Source: Beverwykella pulmonaria (taxonomy: Eukaryota > Ascomycota > Dothideomycetes > Pleosporales > Melanommataceae). From it: a stretch of 64,000 bases of DNA. A program made the position numbers and the translations under genes. Position 1 is the first letter of the stretch. Each line of letters begins with the position of its first letter. The DNA is taken from the NCBI GenBank assembly GCA_001599595.1, contig BCHH01000018.1:206862-270861 (forward strand), in the 5' to 3' direction. The notes below the pieces were generated by a model. That model was not told the DNA's origin. It saw only the letters and a list, made by a program, of their open reading frames with translations, and did no database searches. Shown here piece after piece: positions 9,835-20,326 of the stretch.

Positions 9835-12706
9835 ATGCCCATAAATTTTGCGCAGTTTAATCCCCGTTCCCAGAGGAAGCGCGCCCACATTCCCAAGGAC
9901 CGTTCCCATGCGAGCGCACCGGACATCTCCCGGTATGTCCAAACGCGTATTCCTACCTATGATTTATCAGTGAGAGTGGTGGAGCAACTGTTGATCACAT
10001 TATTCGGTGGTGAGGAAGATTGGAGAATTCGCGTCGTAAACGACTTCTATGAGATTGAGACACCCCGTGCATTGACTGAGGTACACCATCGCATATAAGT
10101 AAAAGAAGAGACTGCTAACTGGAAATTCTAGGAGGAGCTCCACATACTTGAAAAATGTCGTGGACAGCCTCACCGACGGGAATCTACTCCTTCTTCTGAT
10201 GAGAGTGAAGAGAGTGACAATGACCTCTCCGACATTCCACGTGTGCAGTTAAGACCTGGCGCTGCTGAATTCATCCTCTACCATCTTGGAAATGGCGAAT
10301 CCGATCAACCTGTTCCGCTGTCAGGGCTGAAGATGAAGGTTCAACCAATGCAAAATCAGTCTACAGCCCCGGTAGAATCCTCCCGTGCATCTATGTGGAC
10401 ATCTTCCCTTGTGGGAGCAGGCATGTCATCCTCGGTATATGCTGCGAAGGCCACGCTTCTCTGGCATTCTCCTGACTTCGATGATGCCAGCAACGAAGAA
10501 TGTACGATCAAGGTATGATTTCAGCGTTGCCGTTCGCGTGAATCTCAATATGTGACAAGCCACAGGTTGCCATCAAACGGCTGAAGACCGAGATGTCGAC
10601 GGACCCTTTGGGCACTTCGCCCACTCTCAAGAATCTCTTCATGATGGAGTACAAGAATTTGATGAATACCAGAAAGTCAAATCATCCCAACGTGGTACAC
10701 ATGATGCAGGCTTTTTTCCTGGATGAGGGTGCGGGCGAGACGTATAACTTCATGTTTCCCCTTGCCTACGGAACCTTGAAAGACATGCTAAGAGGAACAA
10801 TTCCAGACAAGAGAACCCTTCGAAAGGCCGAAGATTTGTGGAGCCAATTTGAAGGACTTGCAAGTGCAGTAACGTATCTTCACGATACATGTCGTACTGC
10901 CCACCAGGATATCAAGCCTTCGAACATACTTCTATATCACGAAGAAAATGGAGGGAACCTCTTGGCTAAGATTGCTGATTTTGGCATCGCTGTGCCGTTG
11001 GATCGCGTGAAGGTTTCCACTTTGGGGACCATGGAATACAAATCAGCAGTCAATTACGCTGCCCCGGAAATTCGACGCGGCGCAACCTTGAGTAACGAGA
11101 CTTTGAAAAGAGGTGATATCTGGAAACTAGGGGCAGTATTTGTTGAATTGGTCACTTTCCTTCTGGGTGGCGTGCATGGTGTGCAAAAATTTCGGAAAGC
11201 CATTACAACCGAGGTGGGACGAACGACGTCGGACACCTTGTGGGATATTCGATTCGACGATGGCGAAAAGGTCAAACCGGAAGTTCTACACTGGCTGCGC
11301 GCTTTGACACAGTGTTCCAGAAGAGCCTCTATTCTGGAGCCACTCTTACAAAGAATGTTAGGCGATGCCGAAAGCAGACCCACAGCATCTGCAGTCACTG
11401 GGTGGTTTCGCGAGGTATTATATGTTCTGAACGCTTTTAGTTCTGACTAACACAGGCCAGGAACGTCTATGTGCCTTCTCGGATGGTGCTAAACGCCTAC
11501 AGTTCCTGCCGCCTCGGGATTGTGAGCAGTTGTACCCAGTGATGGCGATGGACAGAATTAAGGAGTCGATTGAGAAGAGTTTGGAGTCACAGATTGACTG
11601 GTGGCCTCTTGAGCAAGGCTGCAGAACCTGTCCAGTTTCATATGAGAGAATACTATGGAGGGTCTGTCCTTATCCGAAGCGACATTGATGACGGAAGCTA
11701 ATGGCTGTAGTGGTGCGATCGATTGCTGTATGTGGATGTCCGGTCCGAGGATGCCATCGCATACAGAGCAAACTGCCAATATGCGTCCGATATCCGCGCG
11801 CCCATGGTTGCTCTCCCAACCTCGATGGCAAACCCGTATCAAGGAGTCACTGGACCCTCCTATGCGATGTCAAACATAAACTCGAATACAAACACCTCTG
11901 CTCAGAACGCTCCATCTCAGCAAGGATCGAGCCAGACTAGACCAATGGGAAACCCTACAGGACCTGGTTCAGCCGCAGGAGCTGCTAATCCGCAAGTCGT
12001 TTCCCACTCAAACCCTGAGAGAGAGCTGTATTGGTGCGTTGATGAAGCTTGGTCTGAGCGGAAGGACACATTGTTGAATACCATCGATGTGAACCACCAA
12101 CCCGATGATAAATACTTAATGACTTCATTGATGTCCGCGTATAGAGCAACACGCGGGTTTCGAGGACGGTTTCTTTCATGGAAAAGCTGCGAAGATATTG
12201 CCTTTATTCAGGTACATTCCGCTATATCATCATCTTTCGGGTTAGAAGAATTGACGCAGGAGCAGTTCGGCGTTGTGTATAGCCAAAGAAACTCAGTCAG
12301 GAAAATCGCATATGAACTTCCTAGGCAAACGGCATATGACTATCACCTATACCCTCCGGAAAAGGTTCACATGCAGATAACTGCCAAACAGATTGTCGAT
12401 GGGTTAAGGAACCCTGAAGGATTAACCGGCTCTTTGACCTATGGATTGGTCCCGAAACACTGTGCAAAGGTGTCCTCCTGGAACACGGGTGCAACTGGCT
12501 GGGGTATTCATGCTGTGCAGGGATGGAGTTTGCGCAAGATCATGTACTGGCTTGGTGGCATCACGGTGTTAGGACTAATTGCAGTGGTTTTATGGCTTGT
12601 GTTGGTCAATCCAAAGGATCTTCAAAACGCTTTCGTCATCCTGACGACGCTTTTGATGATTTTTGCGATTGCAATCGGGCTACCGCAACTTCTCAACGCT
12701 GCATGA
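9835..12706 (+). CDS. Serine/threonine protein kinase fused to a C-terminal membrane-anchored fungal domain
   Basis: Five exons keep frame: 9835-10080, 10132-10512, 10566-11414, 11461-11661 and 11711-12706, giving about 890 residues. The introns are 46-53 bp with good branch sites. The first about 90 residues are a small basic domain. The kinase core carries VAIKRL (ATP lysine) at the exon 3 start, HQDIKPSNILL (catalytic loop, HRD altered to HQD), DFG and AAPEIRRG. After a Ser/Asn/Gln-rich linker comes a domain with YWCVDEAWSE and FRGRFLSWKSCEDI. It ends with two hydrophobic segments, near IMYWLGGITVLGLIAVVLWL and at the C terminus. The kinase residues look complete, so activity is likely, tethered at a membrane. 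The alternative is two genes split after exon 4, but the frame-preserving intron 11662-11710 argues for one. Substrate unknown. Confidence 0.75.
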
Positions 12707-13118
12707 AGAGGAGATAGAGCAAGGACTTCTCGTTACTCTAATGCCATTCTTATCTCTGGCACGTCAAGGACGGGATGCTTAGATCTATAACGAAATAGCC
12801 GAGCTTCGGAGCCTGGTTCAATACGAGCCCTAGTACTCCTCCAACATAAACTTTACGGCAATAATTCCCTGCAGAATGTTGGATTTGCTCGGGGCGAAGC
12901 TACGTGGGTTGGATGATAACGCCCACAGCTACCAATCCCGACGCTCTAATGTAGATACGGTTCCAGCTGTTGGCCCTTCTAAACAATTCCGCGATGAGGT
13001 GGAGCCGTCGTTCCGGAAGGTAAGCTCTGCGACTTGTGTGGATGGGGAAAAGACAGCCTCCACGCAAAGTCGAGCTAGGTAAAAGTGGATCTCATATTCG
13101 TTGGAGTCAAGGTTTGCG
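12707..13118. other. Intergenic; nothing recognised
   Basis: This stretch separates the stop of the kinase gene from the 3' end of the convergent rhodopsin-like fragment. The open frame starting at 12876 is antisense to that fragment's tail and shows no motif. Confidence 0.5.
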
Positions 13119-13520
13119 CTATGAATGTCCACCCGAGAACGATGCGCGGTCTTCCGTGATGGGCTTCTGACTCTCTGAAGTCTCATCGCTCGGTCTTGGC
13201 TGATGCCTTCCAGCCCGCAGTTTTGGCCTGCTCCGTAACATCTCAACTCTTATGCTCTCGTCATCCTCGGTGCCCAGGGTCGTAGATTCCGTGCGACTTT
13301 TCTTATCGCCGGCGTGTTCCATGGTTGGATGGATCGAGGGTTGATCCGTCATCATAGTTTCTAACTCTCTGTGGCCAAACTGAGTGACGACGGTCCTTAT
13401 AAATGGGGTACCACAAGGAAGAGTTGTTGCAATGAGAGCGTAGTGCATTTGCGTTTGTGTCCAGACTGCTGCTAGAGCACTTGTCAATGTCGGATTCGTC
13501 AACTGCATTTCACTGCGAAG
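13119..13520 (-). pseudogene. C-terminal fragment of a rhodopsin-domain (PTH11-like) integral membrane protein
   Basis: Read from an acceptor-like ATTCCAG at 13521, the frame gives SALAAVWTQTQMHYALIATT, then LPCGTPFIRTVV and a charged cytoplasmic tail. The pattern of a late transmembrane segment with YALxAxTxPCxxPF is characteristic of the last helix of fungal rhodopsin-domain membrane proteins. The preceding six helices, which should lie between 13520 and about 14300 on this strand, are absent. I conclude this is a terminal exon left behind by deletion or insertion, possibly linked to the repeat arriving at 13926-14105. Confidence 0.55.
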
Positions 13521-13925
13521 CTGGAATAGACGAAGAAATGCGAGCGGGATAATTAGTATTTATTTAGAAAATTGAATATGATATACGTCATCTATCACCG
13601 ACAATGATATGAAAAGGCGAATTTTGACATCTGAATCCGTCTTGAGCACTATTCTACTCCAGGTTGTAAGAATAAGGACTAGGAGGTTGTAACGGTTTTG
13701 GGACACGACTGTTTCGGCTACTTTTACCCCTGTCAGCTAGCACTGTATTGGCCCCCCAAGGCAGCCGAATTCACTTCAGTTGAGGCCATGGAAAACCCTT
13801 ACATCTATTGTATCCTAATAGGAAAGTATACAGAAGGAAGTAGAGGCAGTAGGATAATCACTTCCGCTTCTGTCAGAAGTTCTATAAGGGATGTGGGCAA
13901 TGGCACAGTAGCTGAATATCAGGCC
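13521..13925. other. Intergenic; nothing recognised
   Basis: AT-rich sequence with no supported frame on either strand. It lies between the rhodopsin-like fragment and the family A repeat. Confidence 0.5.
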
Positions 13926-14105
13926 CCACGTGTTCTACCATATGTCACGTGTCTCACATGACATATCACATGTCCTATTCTAGCTAGCTCACCCTTCATG
14001 GGTATATATAGTCGTCGTGCGAGCAGTCAGCTCTTCACGGCTTTCTCACTCTTTATACACACTTTCCATCAGACAGTTGACTTCCGCCTCTGCTCGTGAC
14101 AGCTT
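13926..14105 (+). repeat. Promoter-like repeat family A, copy 3
   Basis: Same order of blocks as 9461-9650: CACGTG boxes, ATTCTAGCTAGCTCACCC, GGTATATATAGTCG, GAGCAGTCAGCTC, then CAGACAGTTGACTTCC and CTCGTGACA. Similarity to copy 2 stops abruptly just after CTCGTGACA in both, which marks one end of the repeat unit. Confidence 0.75.
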
Positions 14106-14279
14106 GTGGTCAATAGGTTACGATGGAAAACCTGCTGGCGGAGTTTCAGCTTTTGGTTATGTAAATGTGGTGGATGGCTGCCTATCTGGATGCTTGATTG
14201 GCTGCTTTGCGACCTTTTTTTCCATCCCTTCCTTCCTTCCTCCCTCTTTCATGGTTTTATTCTGTTAATTTAGGAATAC

Positions 14280-14971
14280 AATGCAGACTCGTTAATGGCC
14301 TCTTTTCTGTTCCCGTACATTAATAATTCTTGCTCTAGTCTGCTGTGTAGAAAGAAGTGTGCAAAAATATCGTCGCCGAACCCTATGACGATAATGTAGC
14401 CATACACTCTTGCTACTGAGGTCTCGGTGTCCGCGGTATACGTGAGCGCGCCGCCAGTAAGGCAGAGGAGACCGCCGTAGGTAGAGAGGATAGTGCCGTT
14501 TCCAATGGCGGCGTAGGTCATGAGCATGATGAAGAGGAGGAGACGCACGCCTGCCTCGAGAGCGGTGTCGGTACGGGCGAACTAGAAAAAGGTCGAGATC
14601 ATGTATATAGAGACGAAGATTGCGGTTCGGCTTGCAGCGGTTATGGCGAAGAAGATGAGCATAGCCCTCGACTTGAAAACGCGGGGAAGATACATCAGCT
14701 AGTAGTGATGAAAACAGTGTAAATTTGTTGAAGTCCCAATACGATAGAGAGGACGCAGGCACAGAAGAAGAGGCTGGTGGTTTATCCGGAATTCCAGTCG
14801 TAGGTTACACCGCAGAAGGACCCAGCTATGAGCCCGAACGAAGGTTTCAATGGCGAGAACACTTCCATCGTAGTCCATCGCATAAGCGCATATACCAACC
14901 AGAAAAGCAGAGCTGGTCACTGGAAATGTAGGCTTGCTGCCGATTTGGAGCAAATTCAATCTACCAAACAA
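14280..14971 (-). pseudogene. MFS transporter pseudogene (DHA2-like drug/toxin efflux type)
   Basis: The minus strand reads, in broken frames, SSAFLVGICAYAMDYDGSVL, then ITYDWNSG-stop-TTSLFFCACVLSIVL. A segment with SRAMLIFFAITAASRTAIFV follows, then TFF-stop-FART. The best piece is LEAGVRLLLFIMLMTYAAIG continuing to ARVYGYIIVIGFG. The last block matches the transmembrane 11-13 region of 14-helix MFS exporters. Stops inside conserved segments and the missing N-terminal half show it is dead. At least one stop is TAG where CAG fits. It ends about 1 kb from the A-T-R reductase gene on the same strand, where an exporter might once have served that locus. Confidence 0.6.
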
Positions 14972-15044
14972 CTCAATTTCGCCGGTCGGTACTCCTGTGC
15001 GAATTTTTCTTGGGAAGTGCGATGACTAAGAGTCGTTTACAACT

Positions 15045-15236
15045 TGTCGGCCTGTGGGTCACATGATGAGCCACCTTGATGTTTGCTCATGTGACTCACC
15101 TCTATGTTTGCGATTCACTATTTTGGCAGGCTCCTAGCGTGCTTGGTAAGACTATAGATATCTCTTTAGTAGCCCTCGTCGATAGAATCAATATCAATTA
15201 TCATCTTCCCTCTATCTACCTCGTCACATCACGACA
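15045..15236. repeat. Possible solo LTR with TGTCG...CGACA ends
   Basis: A 192-bp block starts TGTCGG and ends CACGACA, the short terminal inverted repeat usual for LTRs. It contains a TATAGATATC block near its centre and near-repeats of GATGTTTGCTCATGTGAC. I see no target-site duplication and no second copy in the window, so this remains tentative. Confidence 0.3.
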
Positions 15237-15990
15237 AGGATAAACTATGAATATATATTAGCAGAAGCCTATCAGGACTTATAGTGCGGTGGAGTAAAGG
15301 GTTTGCGAAATAAAGAAATAATCACACGGGGATAGGAGGGCGACTCGCAGCCATGCGATGTCCGAAGCAACAATGCACTGAAGGACGGCGAAGAATCAAA
15401 GTAGAGGTTTGGCAGTAGACTGTTTGCAATTTCAATATATCTAGCTACCAAACCAAATGAAAGAAGAAGGTGTGATGATAAACAAAAGAAGCATTCGTGG
15501 TCTCGTTGGGGGTCGGTTCGTGTGTGCTTGTGATGATTGTTCATGCGATCGTCCGTTGTGCCCTACGATGGGTGTGTGGGTGTCGTGTTCGGGTCCCCAT
15601 ATATATACCGCGTTGAGTGATGACGAAGCAAGCAGTTGACAGAGAAACTAAGACCTGTTCCCTGCACCATGTATCCAAGCCTTCCACCCATGCCAGTGGT
15701 ATATTCGCGCAAAGTAGCACTTTGCTACGGCGCAATAGGACGGGGGAGACACGTTTCAAAATTATATTCTGTCTGAGGGCAATAATACAAAGTTGTGTCA
15801 AGACTAATTCATCACTTGAGTGAATCCTGCTCTCAAATTTGATGCATGATGATCGATACGAATATACTAAACCGTAGCTCAAACTATAAACTCCCCGTTC
15901 GCTCTTTTTGGACAGGAAAGCATTCAACTATCAGGAATGGTAAACATGTCTCAATAGTGACACAACTGGGTCAGACCAGAAGAACCAAAC
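15237..15990. other. Intergenic; nothing recognised
   Basis: Overlapping small frames on both strands (for example 15541-15927 minus) show no motif, signal peptide or splice-supported extension. This is the 3' flank of the A-T-R reductase gene. Confidence 0.5.
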
Positions 15991-18900
15991 TCAGAATGCC
16001 CACTGCCTCATCCAGTTCTCTATCCACCCCTCCTGCACTTCCTTTAGATCTGCCAGGGTCCTTGAAAAATTGATAGAATGTTTGGTGTCCAACAGAATCG
16101 GCTCCTTCGCCCCCTCTCTGGCCAAGTCTTCGAAGAAGTGAAGTATCTTGATGGCGGGGATATTGGCCGCATCCTCATTCCGAGATCCACTGTCCCGGAG
16201 CGTGTCTACCCATTTCGAAAGTGACACTATCTCAACTTCCTTTGATGGCTCGAGACATCGCGCCACAGTGGGCAGTAGCTTTTTCCAGGAGGTGCGTCGT
16301 GAATTCGCCGCGTTGAACACTGTAGCACCAACACTTTCTGTGTTAACAGATCCGGTTGCAAGCTCCACGATACCCTGCGCAAGCATATCTACAGGGATCC
16401 AGTCGACCGTCTCAAGCGGACCCAGAGAATCCGGAAGCATACCCATGTATTTGGAACTCTTGATCAAGCTCGGAAGCCATTCTTGCTTTGGCCACATGCC
16501 GTCTTCCACTGTCGGGCCCGCAATTTGGCCAATGCGACAAATCACTGCAAGCACATGAAAATGTCTTGCCGCTGTGTCAAGGAGGCGTTCCGACACGAAT
16601 TTTGACTGGCCATACCCCGTTGCCTTGGGAATTCTCCAGTCCTCAAAAACCTCCTCGGGGATAGTTTGACCACGTCCTACGATGATGTGCCAGTTGGCCA
16701 CGGCGCTAATACTAGAAATAAAGAATAGTTGCGCACCGAACTTGGAATGAGCCGAGAACTCAATAAAACGGCTCATCGTGCTGATGTGGCTGCTGAAGGA
16801 GTTGACGGAGATGTTGAAGTCTACCTGCCAGGCGTTGTGGATGACAATTGTGACACGATTAAGAAGATCTCTATACTGTTGCAAACCAAGGCCAAAATAT
16901 GGCTTTGAGATGTCTGCATCAAGACACACCACCTTGCTTTCCAGATCCCGAAGGCCTCTTGATAGCTGAGCCTCCTGCTGGCGCCTACGGGTTTCAGAGC
17001 CTCGGTTGAGGCAGTAGACCTTTGAGATGCCAGATTTGCCGAGCAAGGAATTTAGAATATATGACCCGAGAGAACCCGTCGAACCAGTCAGCAGAACGAC
17101 GAATTCACCTAGAGGCTTTTGCTGTGCTTCTCTTGCAGAAAGCGGTAAATGTGCTGCATGCAGCTCGTAAAGCTTTTTCATCTTCTCCTCATCAGTCTCT
17201 TCACTCTGTGCGATAGACTTGTCCTCCAACAGAGCCGATACGATCGTGGTGATATTGGCGATGCTAGGATTTGCGTATATAACCTTGGAATTCATCGATT
17301 GTGACTTTCCGTGCTTGGAGAGATACTCGTTTATGCTTTTGGATATTAATGTGACCTGCAGGGAGTCAAGACCATATTCGAAGAGGTCTGCAGTGGAATC
17401 GATCTTGGCAACATCGACGTCGGTAGAACTTGCGATAATGTGCTTCACGACGTCTTTTATGTCACCTGCACTAATTGTATTGCCGCCCTTCCTAACGTTC
17501 AGAGACGTATCATTTGTTTCGTACAAAGCATCGAGTTCTGTTTTATATAGATCGACGGTCAACTTCCGCTGCACGGTGCCTTTTCCTGCTCTAAGCATCG
17601 GCTTCTCAATTGAGGTGAACACTATCATCTGGCGATGAATCCGTCCGTGTGAAGGGCTTTTCTTGTTTGCTGTAGTAACGGATGGCCATATCTCATCAAG
17701 CAATTGCTCTTTCTCGATCTCGTCCTTGGGTGGCTTGTTTGCTTCCACCAAGAGGCTTGATTGGAAGCGTCCTTGTCCAGCTACAATGGCAACGTCAACG
17801 GCGGGATTTGCACCAATGATGCTCTCCATTTCAAGAGGGTTTATCTTCTCTCCGGTGGAGAATACAATGATATCATCGGCTCGTCCTCGGTAAAGCCAAA
17901 CATCGTTTTTTGAGGGATGCTTGGAGTATAGATCCTTCATAGGCCATTCGGTCAACTCTGGAAATGTTGCAAAGACGCCCTGATATAGTTCAAGACCTGG
18001 AGTCTTAACAATGACCTGTTCGTACAGATCTTCTGAGACGCGACGATACTCATGTCCAAGCATGGCGCTCACTCTCATATAGGCCCAGTCCTCTGGATCG
18101 CAAAGTTGAACAGGAAGAACTCCACATTCTGTTGTACCCAGACAGTTGAGCAGTCGTGTCTTGCTTATGATCACGTCTCCCACGGCCTGAGGTAAAGGAC
18201 CTCCTCCGAATGTGACTTGTTCCAGCTGACCAAGATTTTTCAAGTGTTCTGGATCCTTGACAAGCTCAATTAGCGTCATTGGTGCTAGACAGCTTTGCTG
18301 AACATTTCCATGCACATGAACGGAATTTGCAACATCTGCAGATGGTGGGAATGGCCCGAGAACCACCGTAAAACCGCCGTACACGCAGCCTGGAAGAATC
18401 ATCGAGACCCCGGCACAGTGGAAGAGGGGGAAAGCGAGATACACACGCGATCCTGCGCACATTGCGGGGTAGGTGGGCTTTTCCCCTACCAAAGGTAGTG
18501 TAGTAAATGCATCCAGCGGGGAGATGGTCCCATGGTTCAGGATGACTGGCTTGGGCATGCCCGTAGAGCCGGACGTGTGTAGGACAACGAACGGTTCTAA
18601 TCGTGCGTCTACAAAATTCTTGGTGTATGGATACGGTTTCTCTGAGCCATCCTTGATCCAGTGATCCATGGGGGGAATCTCGAGGACGCGCATTTGTCTT
18701 GCTACTAGAATTTGCTGGACAGCCGGCAAGGGAAAGTTCGGAGGAAGCAGGAAGGTCCTGCATCCAGTCTTGTCAAGTAGAGACAAATGTGCTTCAGTTG
18801 TGTTTCTAGGTGAATTTAGGAGAAGTTTGTATCCGGTTTTGATGCATGCAAGTATTAAGATGGCGTAGACGACGTCTTGCGGTCCCATATAGGTGAGAGT

Positions 18901-19101
18901 TGGGAAGTCACGGCCGCGCCCCAGATTTTCTTCGAGGTACCAGGAGCAGCGGTTCACAGCTCGTGCAAATTTCTTTGCATTGATGTCGTGAAAGCCGTTT
19001 GCGATGTCTTTTGTCTTCGCGACTGAGTAAAGTATGCGATGCGGGTCCAATCGTCCAATTTCGTCAACGAGGGACGGCAACAGACGTTGTCCATTTGCCA
19101 T
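15991..19101 (-). CDS. NRPS-like adenylate-forming reductase (A-T-R)
   Basis: A single uninterrupted exon encodes about 1036 residues from the Met of MANGQRLLPS. An upstream in-frame Met at 19146 adds 15 residues but fits the family start less well. Order: an AMP-binding domain (core TSGSTGMPKP near residue 180, later DDIIVFSTGEKINPLE), a phosphopantetheine carrier with FEYGLDSLQV near 579, and a thioester reductase. The reductase has GSTGSLGSYIL near 675 and the YGQSK catalytic Tyr/Lys near 832. There is no condensation domain. Such enzymes activate a carboxylic acid, load it on the carrier and release it reductively as aldehyde or alcohol. Substrate (aryl acid, amino acid or keto acid) cannot be read from sequence. 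All active-site residues I checked are present, so it looks functional. Confidence 0.9.
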   Translation of the reverse strand: MANGQRLLPSLVDEIGRLDPHRILYSVAKTKDIANGFHDINAKKFARAVNRCSWYLEENLGRGRDFPTLTYMGPQDVVYAILILACIKTGYKLLLNSPRNTTEAHLSLLDKTGCRTFLLPPNFPLPAVQQILVARQMRVLEIPPMDHWIKDGSEKPYPYTKNFVDARLEPFVVLHTSGSTGMPKPVILNHGTISPLDAFTTLPLVGEKPTYPAMCAGSRVYLAFPLFHCAGVSMILPGCVYGGFTVVLGPFPPSADVANSVHVHGNVQQSCLAPMTLIELVKDPEHLKNLGQLEQVTFGGGPLPQAVGDVIISKTRLLNCLGTTECGVLPVQLCDPEDWAYMRVSAMLGHEYRRVSEDLYEQVIVKTPGLELYQGVFATFPELTEWPMKDLYSKHPSKNDVWLYRGRADDIIVFSTGEKINPLEMESIIGANPAVDVAIVAGQGRFQSSLLVEANKPPKDEIEKEQLLDEIWPSVTTANKKSPSHGRIHRQMIVFTSIEKPMLRAGKGTVQRKLTVDLYKTELDALYETNDTSLNVRKGGNTISAGDIKDVVKHIIASSTDVDVAKIDSTADLFEYGLDSLQVTLISKSINEYLSKHGKSQSMNSKVIYANPSIANITTIVSALLEDKSIAQSEETDEEKMKKLYELHAAHLPLSAREAQQKPLGEFVVLLTGSTGSLGSYILNSLLGKSGISKVYCLNRGSETRRRQQEAQLSRGLRDLESKVVCLDADISKPYFGLGLQQYRDLLNRVTIVIHNAWQVDFNISVNSFSSHISTMSRFIEFSAHSKFGAQLFFISSISAVANWHIIVGRGQTIPEEVFEDWRIPKATGYGQSKFVSERLLDTAARHFHVLAVICRIGQIAGPTVEDGMWPKQEWLPSLIKSSKYMGMLPDSLGPLETVDWIPVDMLAQGIVELATGSVNTESVGATVFNAANSRRTSWKKLLPTVARCLEPSKEVEIVSLSKWVDTLRDSGSRNEDAANIPAIKILHFFEDLAREGAKEPILLDTKHSINFSRTLADLKEVQEGWIENWMRQWAF

Positions 19102-19445
19102 TTTGGGCTTGAAGATAAAGTTATGGGAATAAATCTTTACAGTCAAAGTAGTAGCAGTGCTAGAAAACGGAATTGATGTTTCGGAGTAGAGAACAGTATG
19201 AGCGTTGGATCAAGTCCTTGAGCGTGAAGTACTATTTGTATCCAGGGTTTTCGGGGGGTTTCTGCTGCTGTTATTACACCCATTGCTTGAATATGACTTT
19301 GAATACTTGGAAAATTACCTCAGGAGCGTAGTGTAATATTTGATTTAGACTGCGCTGTAAATGGATTGTGCCTCATGGAACCACAAGCGTAAAACTCCGT
19401 CTGATTGTAGAGAAACTGCATTGGATACATCGATTCATTATCTCA

Positions 19446-19590
19446 GTGCCTTTCCGCCGGTGTTTGTCGACTGTGCCTTTCCGCCAGTGTTTTTCAACTG
19501 TGCCGCTCAGATGCTGTGCCTTCTGGACGCTGTGCCCTCTGGACGCTGTGCCCCATGGACGCTGTGCCCCCTGGATGCTGTGCCTCTGCC
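19446..19590 (+). repeat. Compound tandem repeat: two 27-bp units then five 16-bp units
   Basis: Every unit starts GTGCC. Two 27-bp units (GTGCCTTTCCGCC, then GTGTTT) are followed by five 16-bp units of the form GTGCCcTCTGGACGCT with small changes. The shared GTGCC start suggests the two unit sizes arose from one parent by internal deletion. Confidence 0.85.
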
Positions 19591-19891
19591 GTCATGCCCC
19601 TTTCTCCCCATTCCTCTTCGTCAAACTAGCACATAGCCAACCTCACCTCAATAGATAGCGCGTGTATAGCAATACTCTACCTCTTTGGATTATCAACCAA
19701 GGGAACTATGAATGCCGTCAGACAATGATGTTCCACGAAGTCACTATCGCTCAGATCGGGAAATGCAGGCCTCAACTTTCAGCTCAAGATATGTACGCCA
19801 TCACACTACCTTAGAAAAATGGGTGCTGCCAAATAAATGAGATGTAATCCATGGCACTTTTCGTTTCCAAAGGTCTGCTGGAAGGACAGCC

Positions 19892-20038
19892 TGTAACTAT
19901 CCAGGCATGATTTCATATTATTATTATTATAAAGTGCCCTCTTGTCGCAAAAGAGCTTCAATCTGCAGGGGGTAAAGTAAAGGTTACACCACACAGAAGA
20001 CACATCTTGATACTCTTTCCTCCATTCTCCTGCTTACA
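19892..20038 (-). repeat. Solo LTR of the short TGTAAGC family
   Basis: On the minus strand it starts TGTAAGCAGGAGAATGGAGG at 20038 and ends GTTACA at 19892, 147 bp. The first about 40 bases match the LTR at 8441 and those at 44971 and 58245. No target duplication was seen. Confidence 0.45.
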
Positions 20039-20326
20039 CCTACTCTACTATATATTCCCATCCTTCGCTGCGCAATTTCAGCTTCAAAGGAATATCCGCC
20101 AGCGTTGGCGCATAAGATGCGCACGCCTATATTGCATACATATCATAACGCGAGAGTTTCACGTCGACTATAGGTCTTAGGTTGTACAGGGGATATTGCA
20201 CATGCACCAGTTCCAAGGATTGCAACGGACTAGAACTTCGCGATTGTGTCTGGCTGACTACTTTCCACAAGCACTCAAGCTCTATTCCCATTCCCTCTAT
20301 ACCTCAATTGACTAAAGCATCCATTT

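Larger units (their letters stand above)
19102..20326. other. Intergenic; tandem repeats and one solo LTR
   Basis: This region holds the 5' flank of the A-T-R reductase gene (19102-19440), a tandem repeat (19446-19590), a solo LTR (19892-20038) and the 3' flank of the galactanase gene. No coding sequence is supported; frames at 19361-19658 result from the tandem repeat. Confidence 0.5.

Noticed and set aside
16148..18868. Plus-strand frames across the A-T-R reductase gene
   Set aside because: Antisense shadows of a long, domain-rich gene on the other strand.
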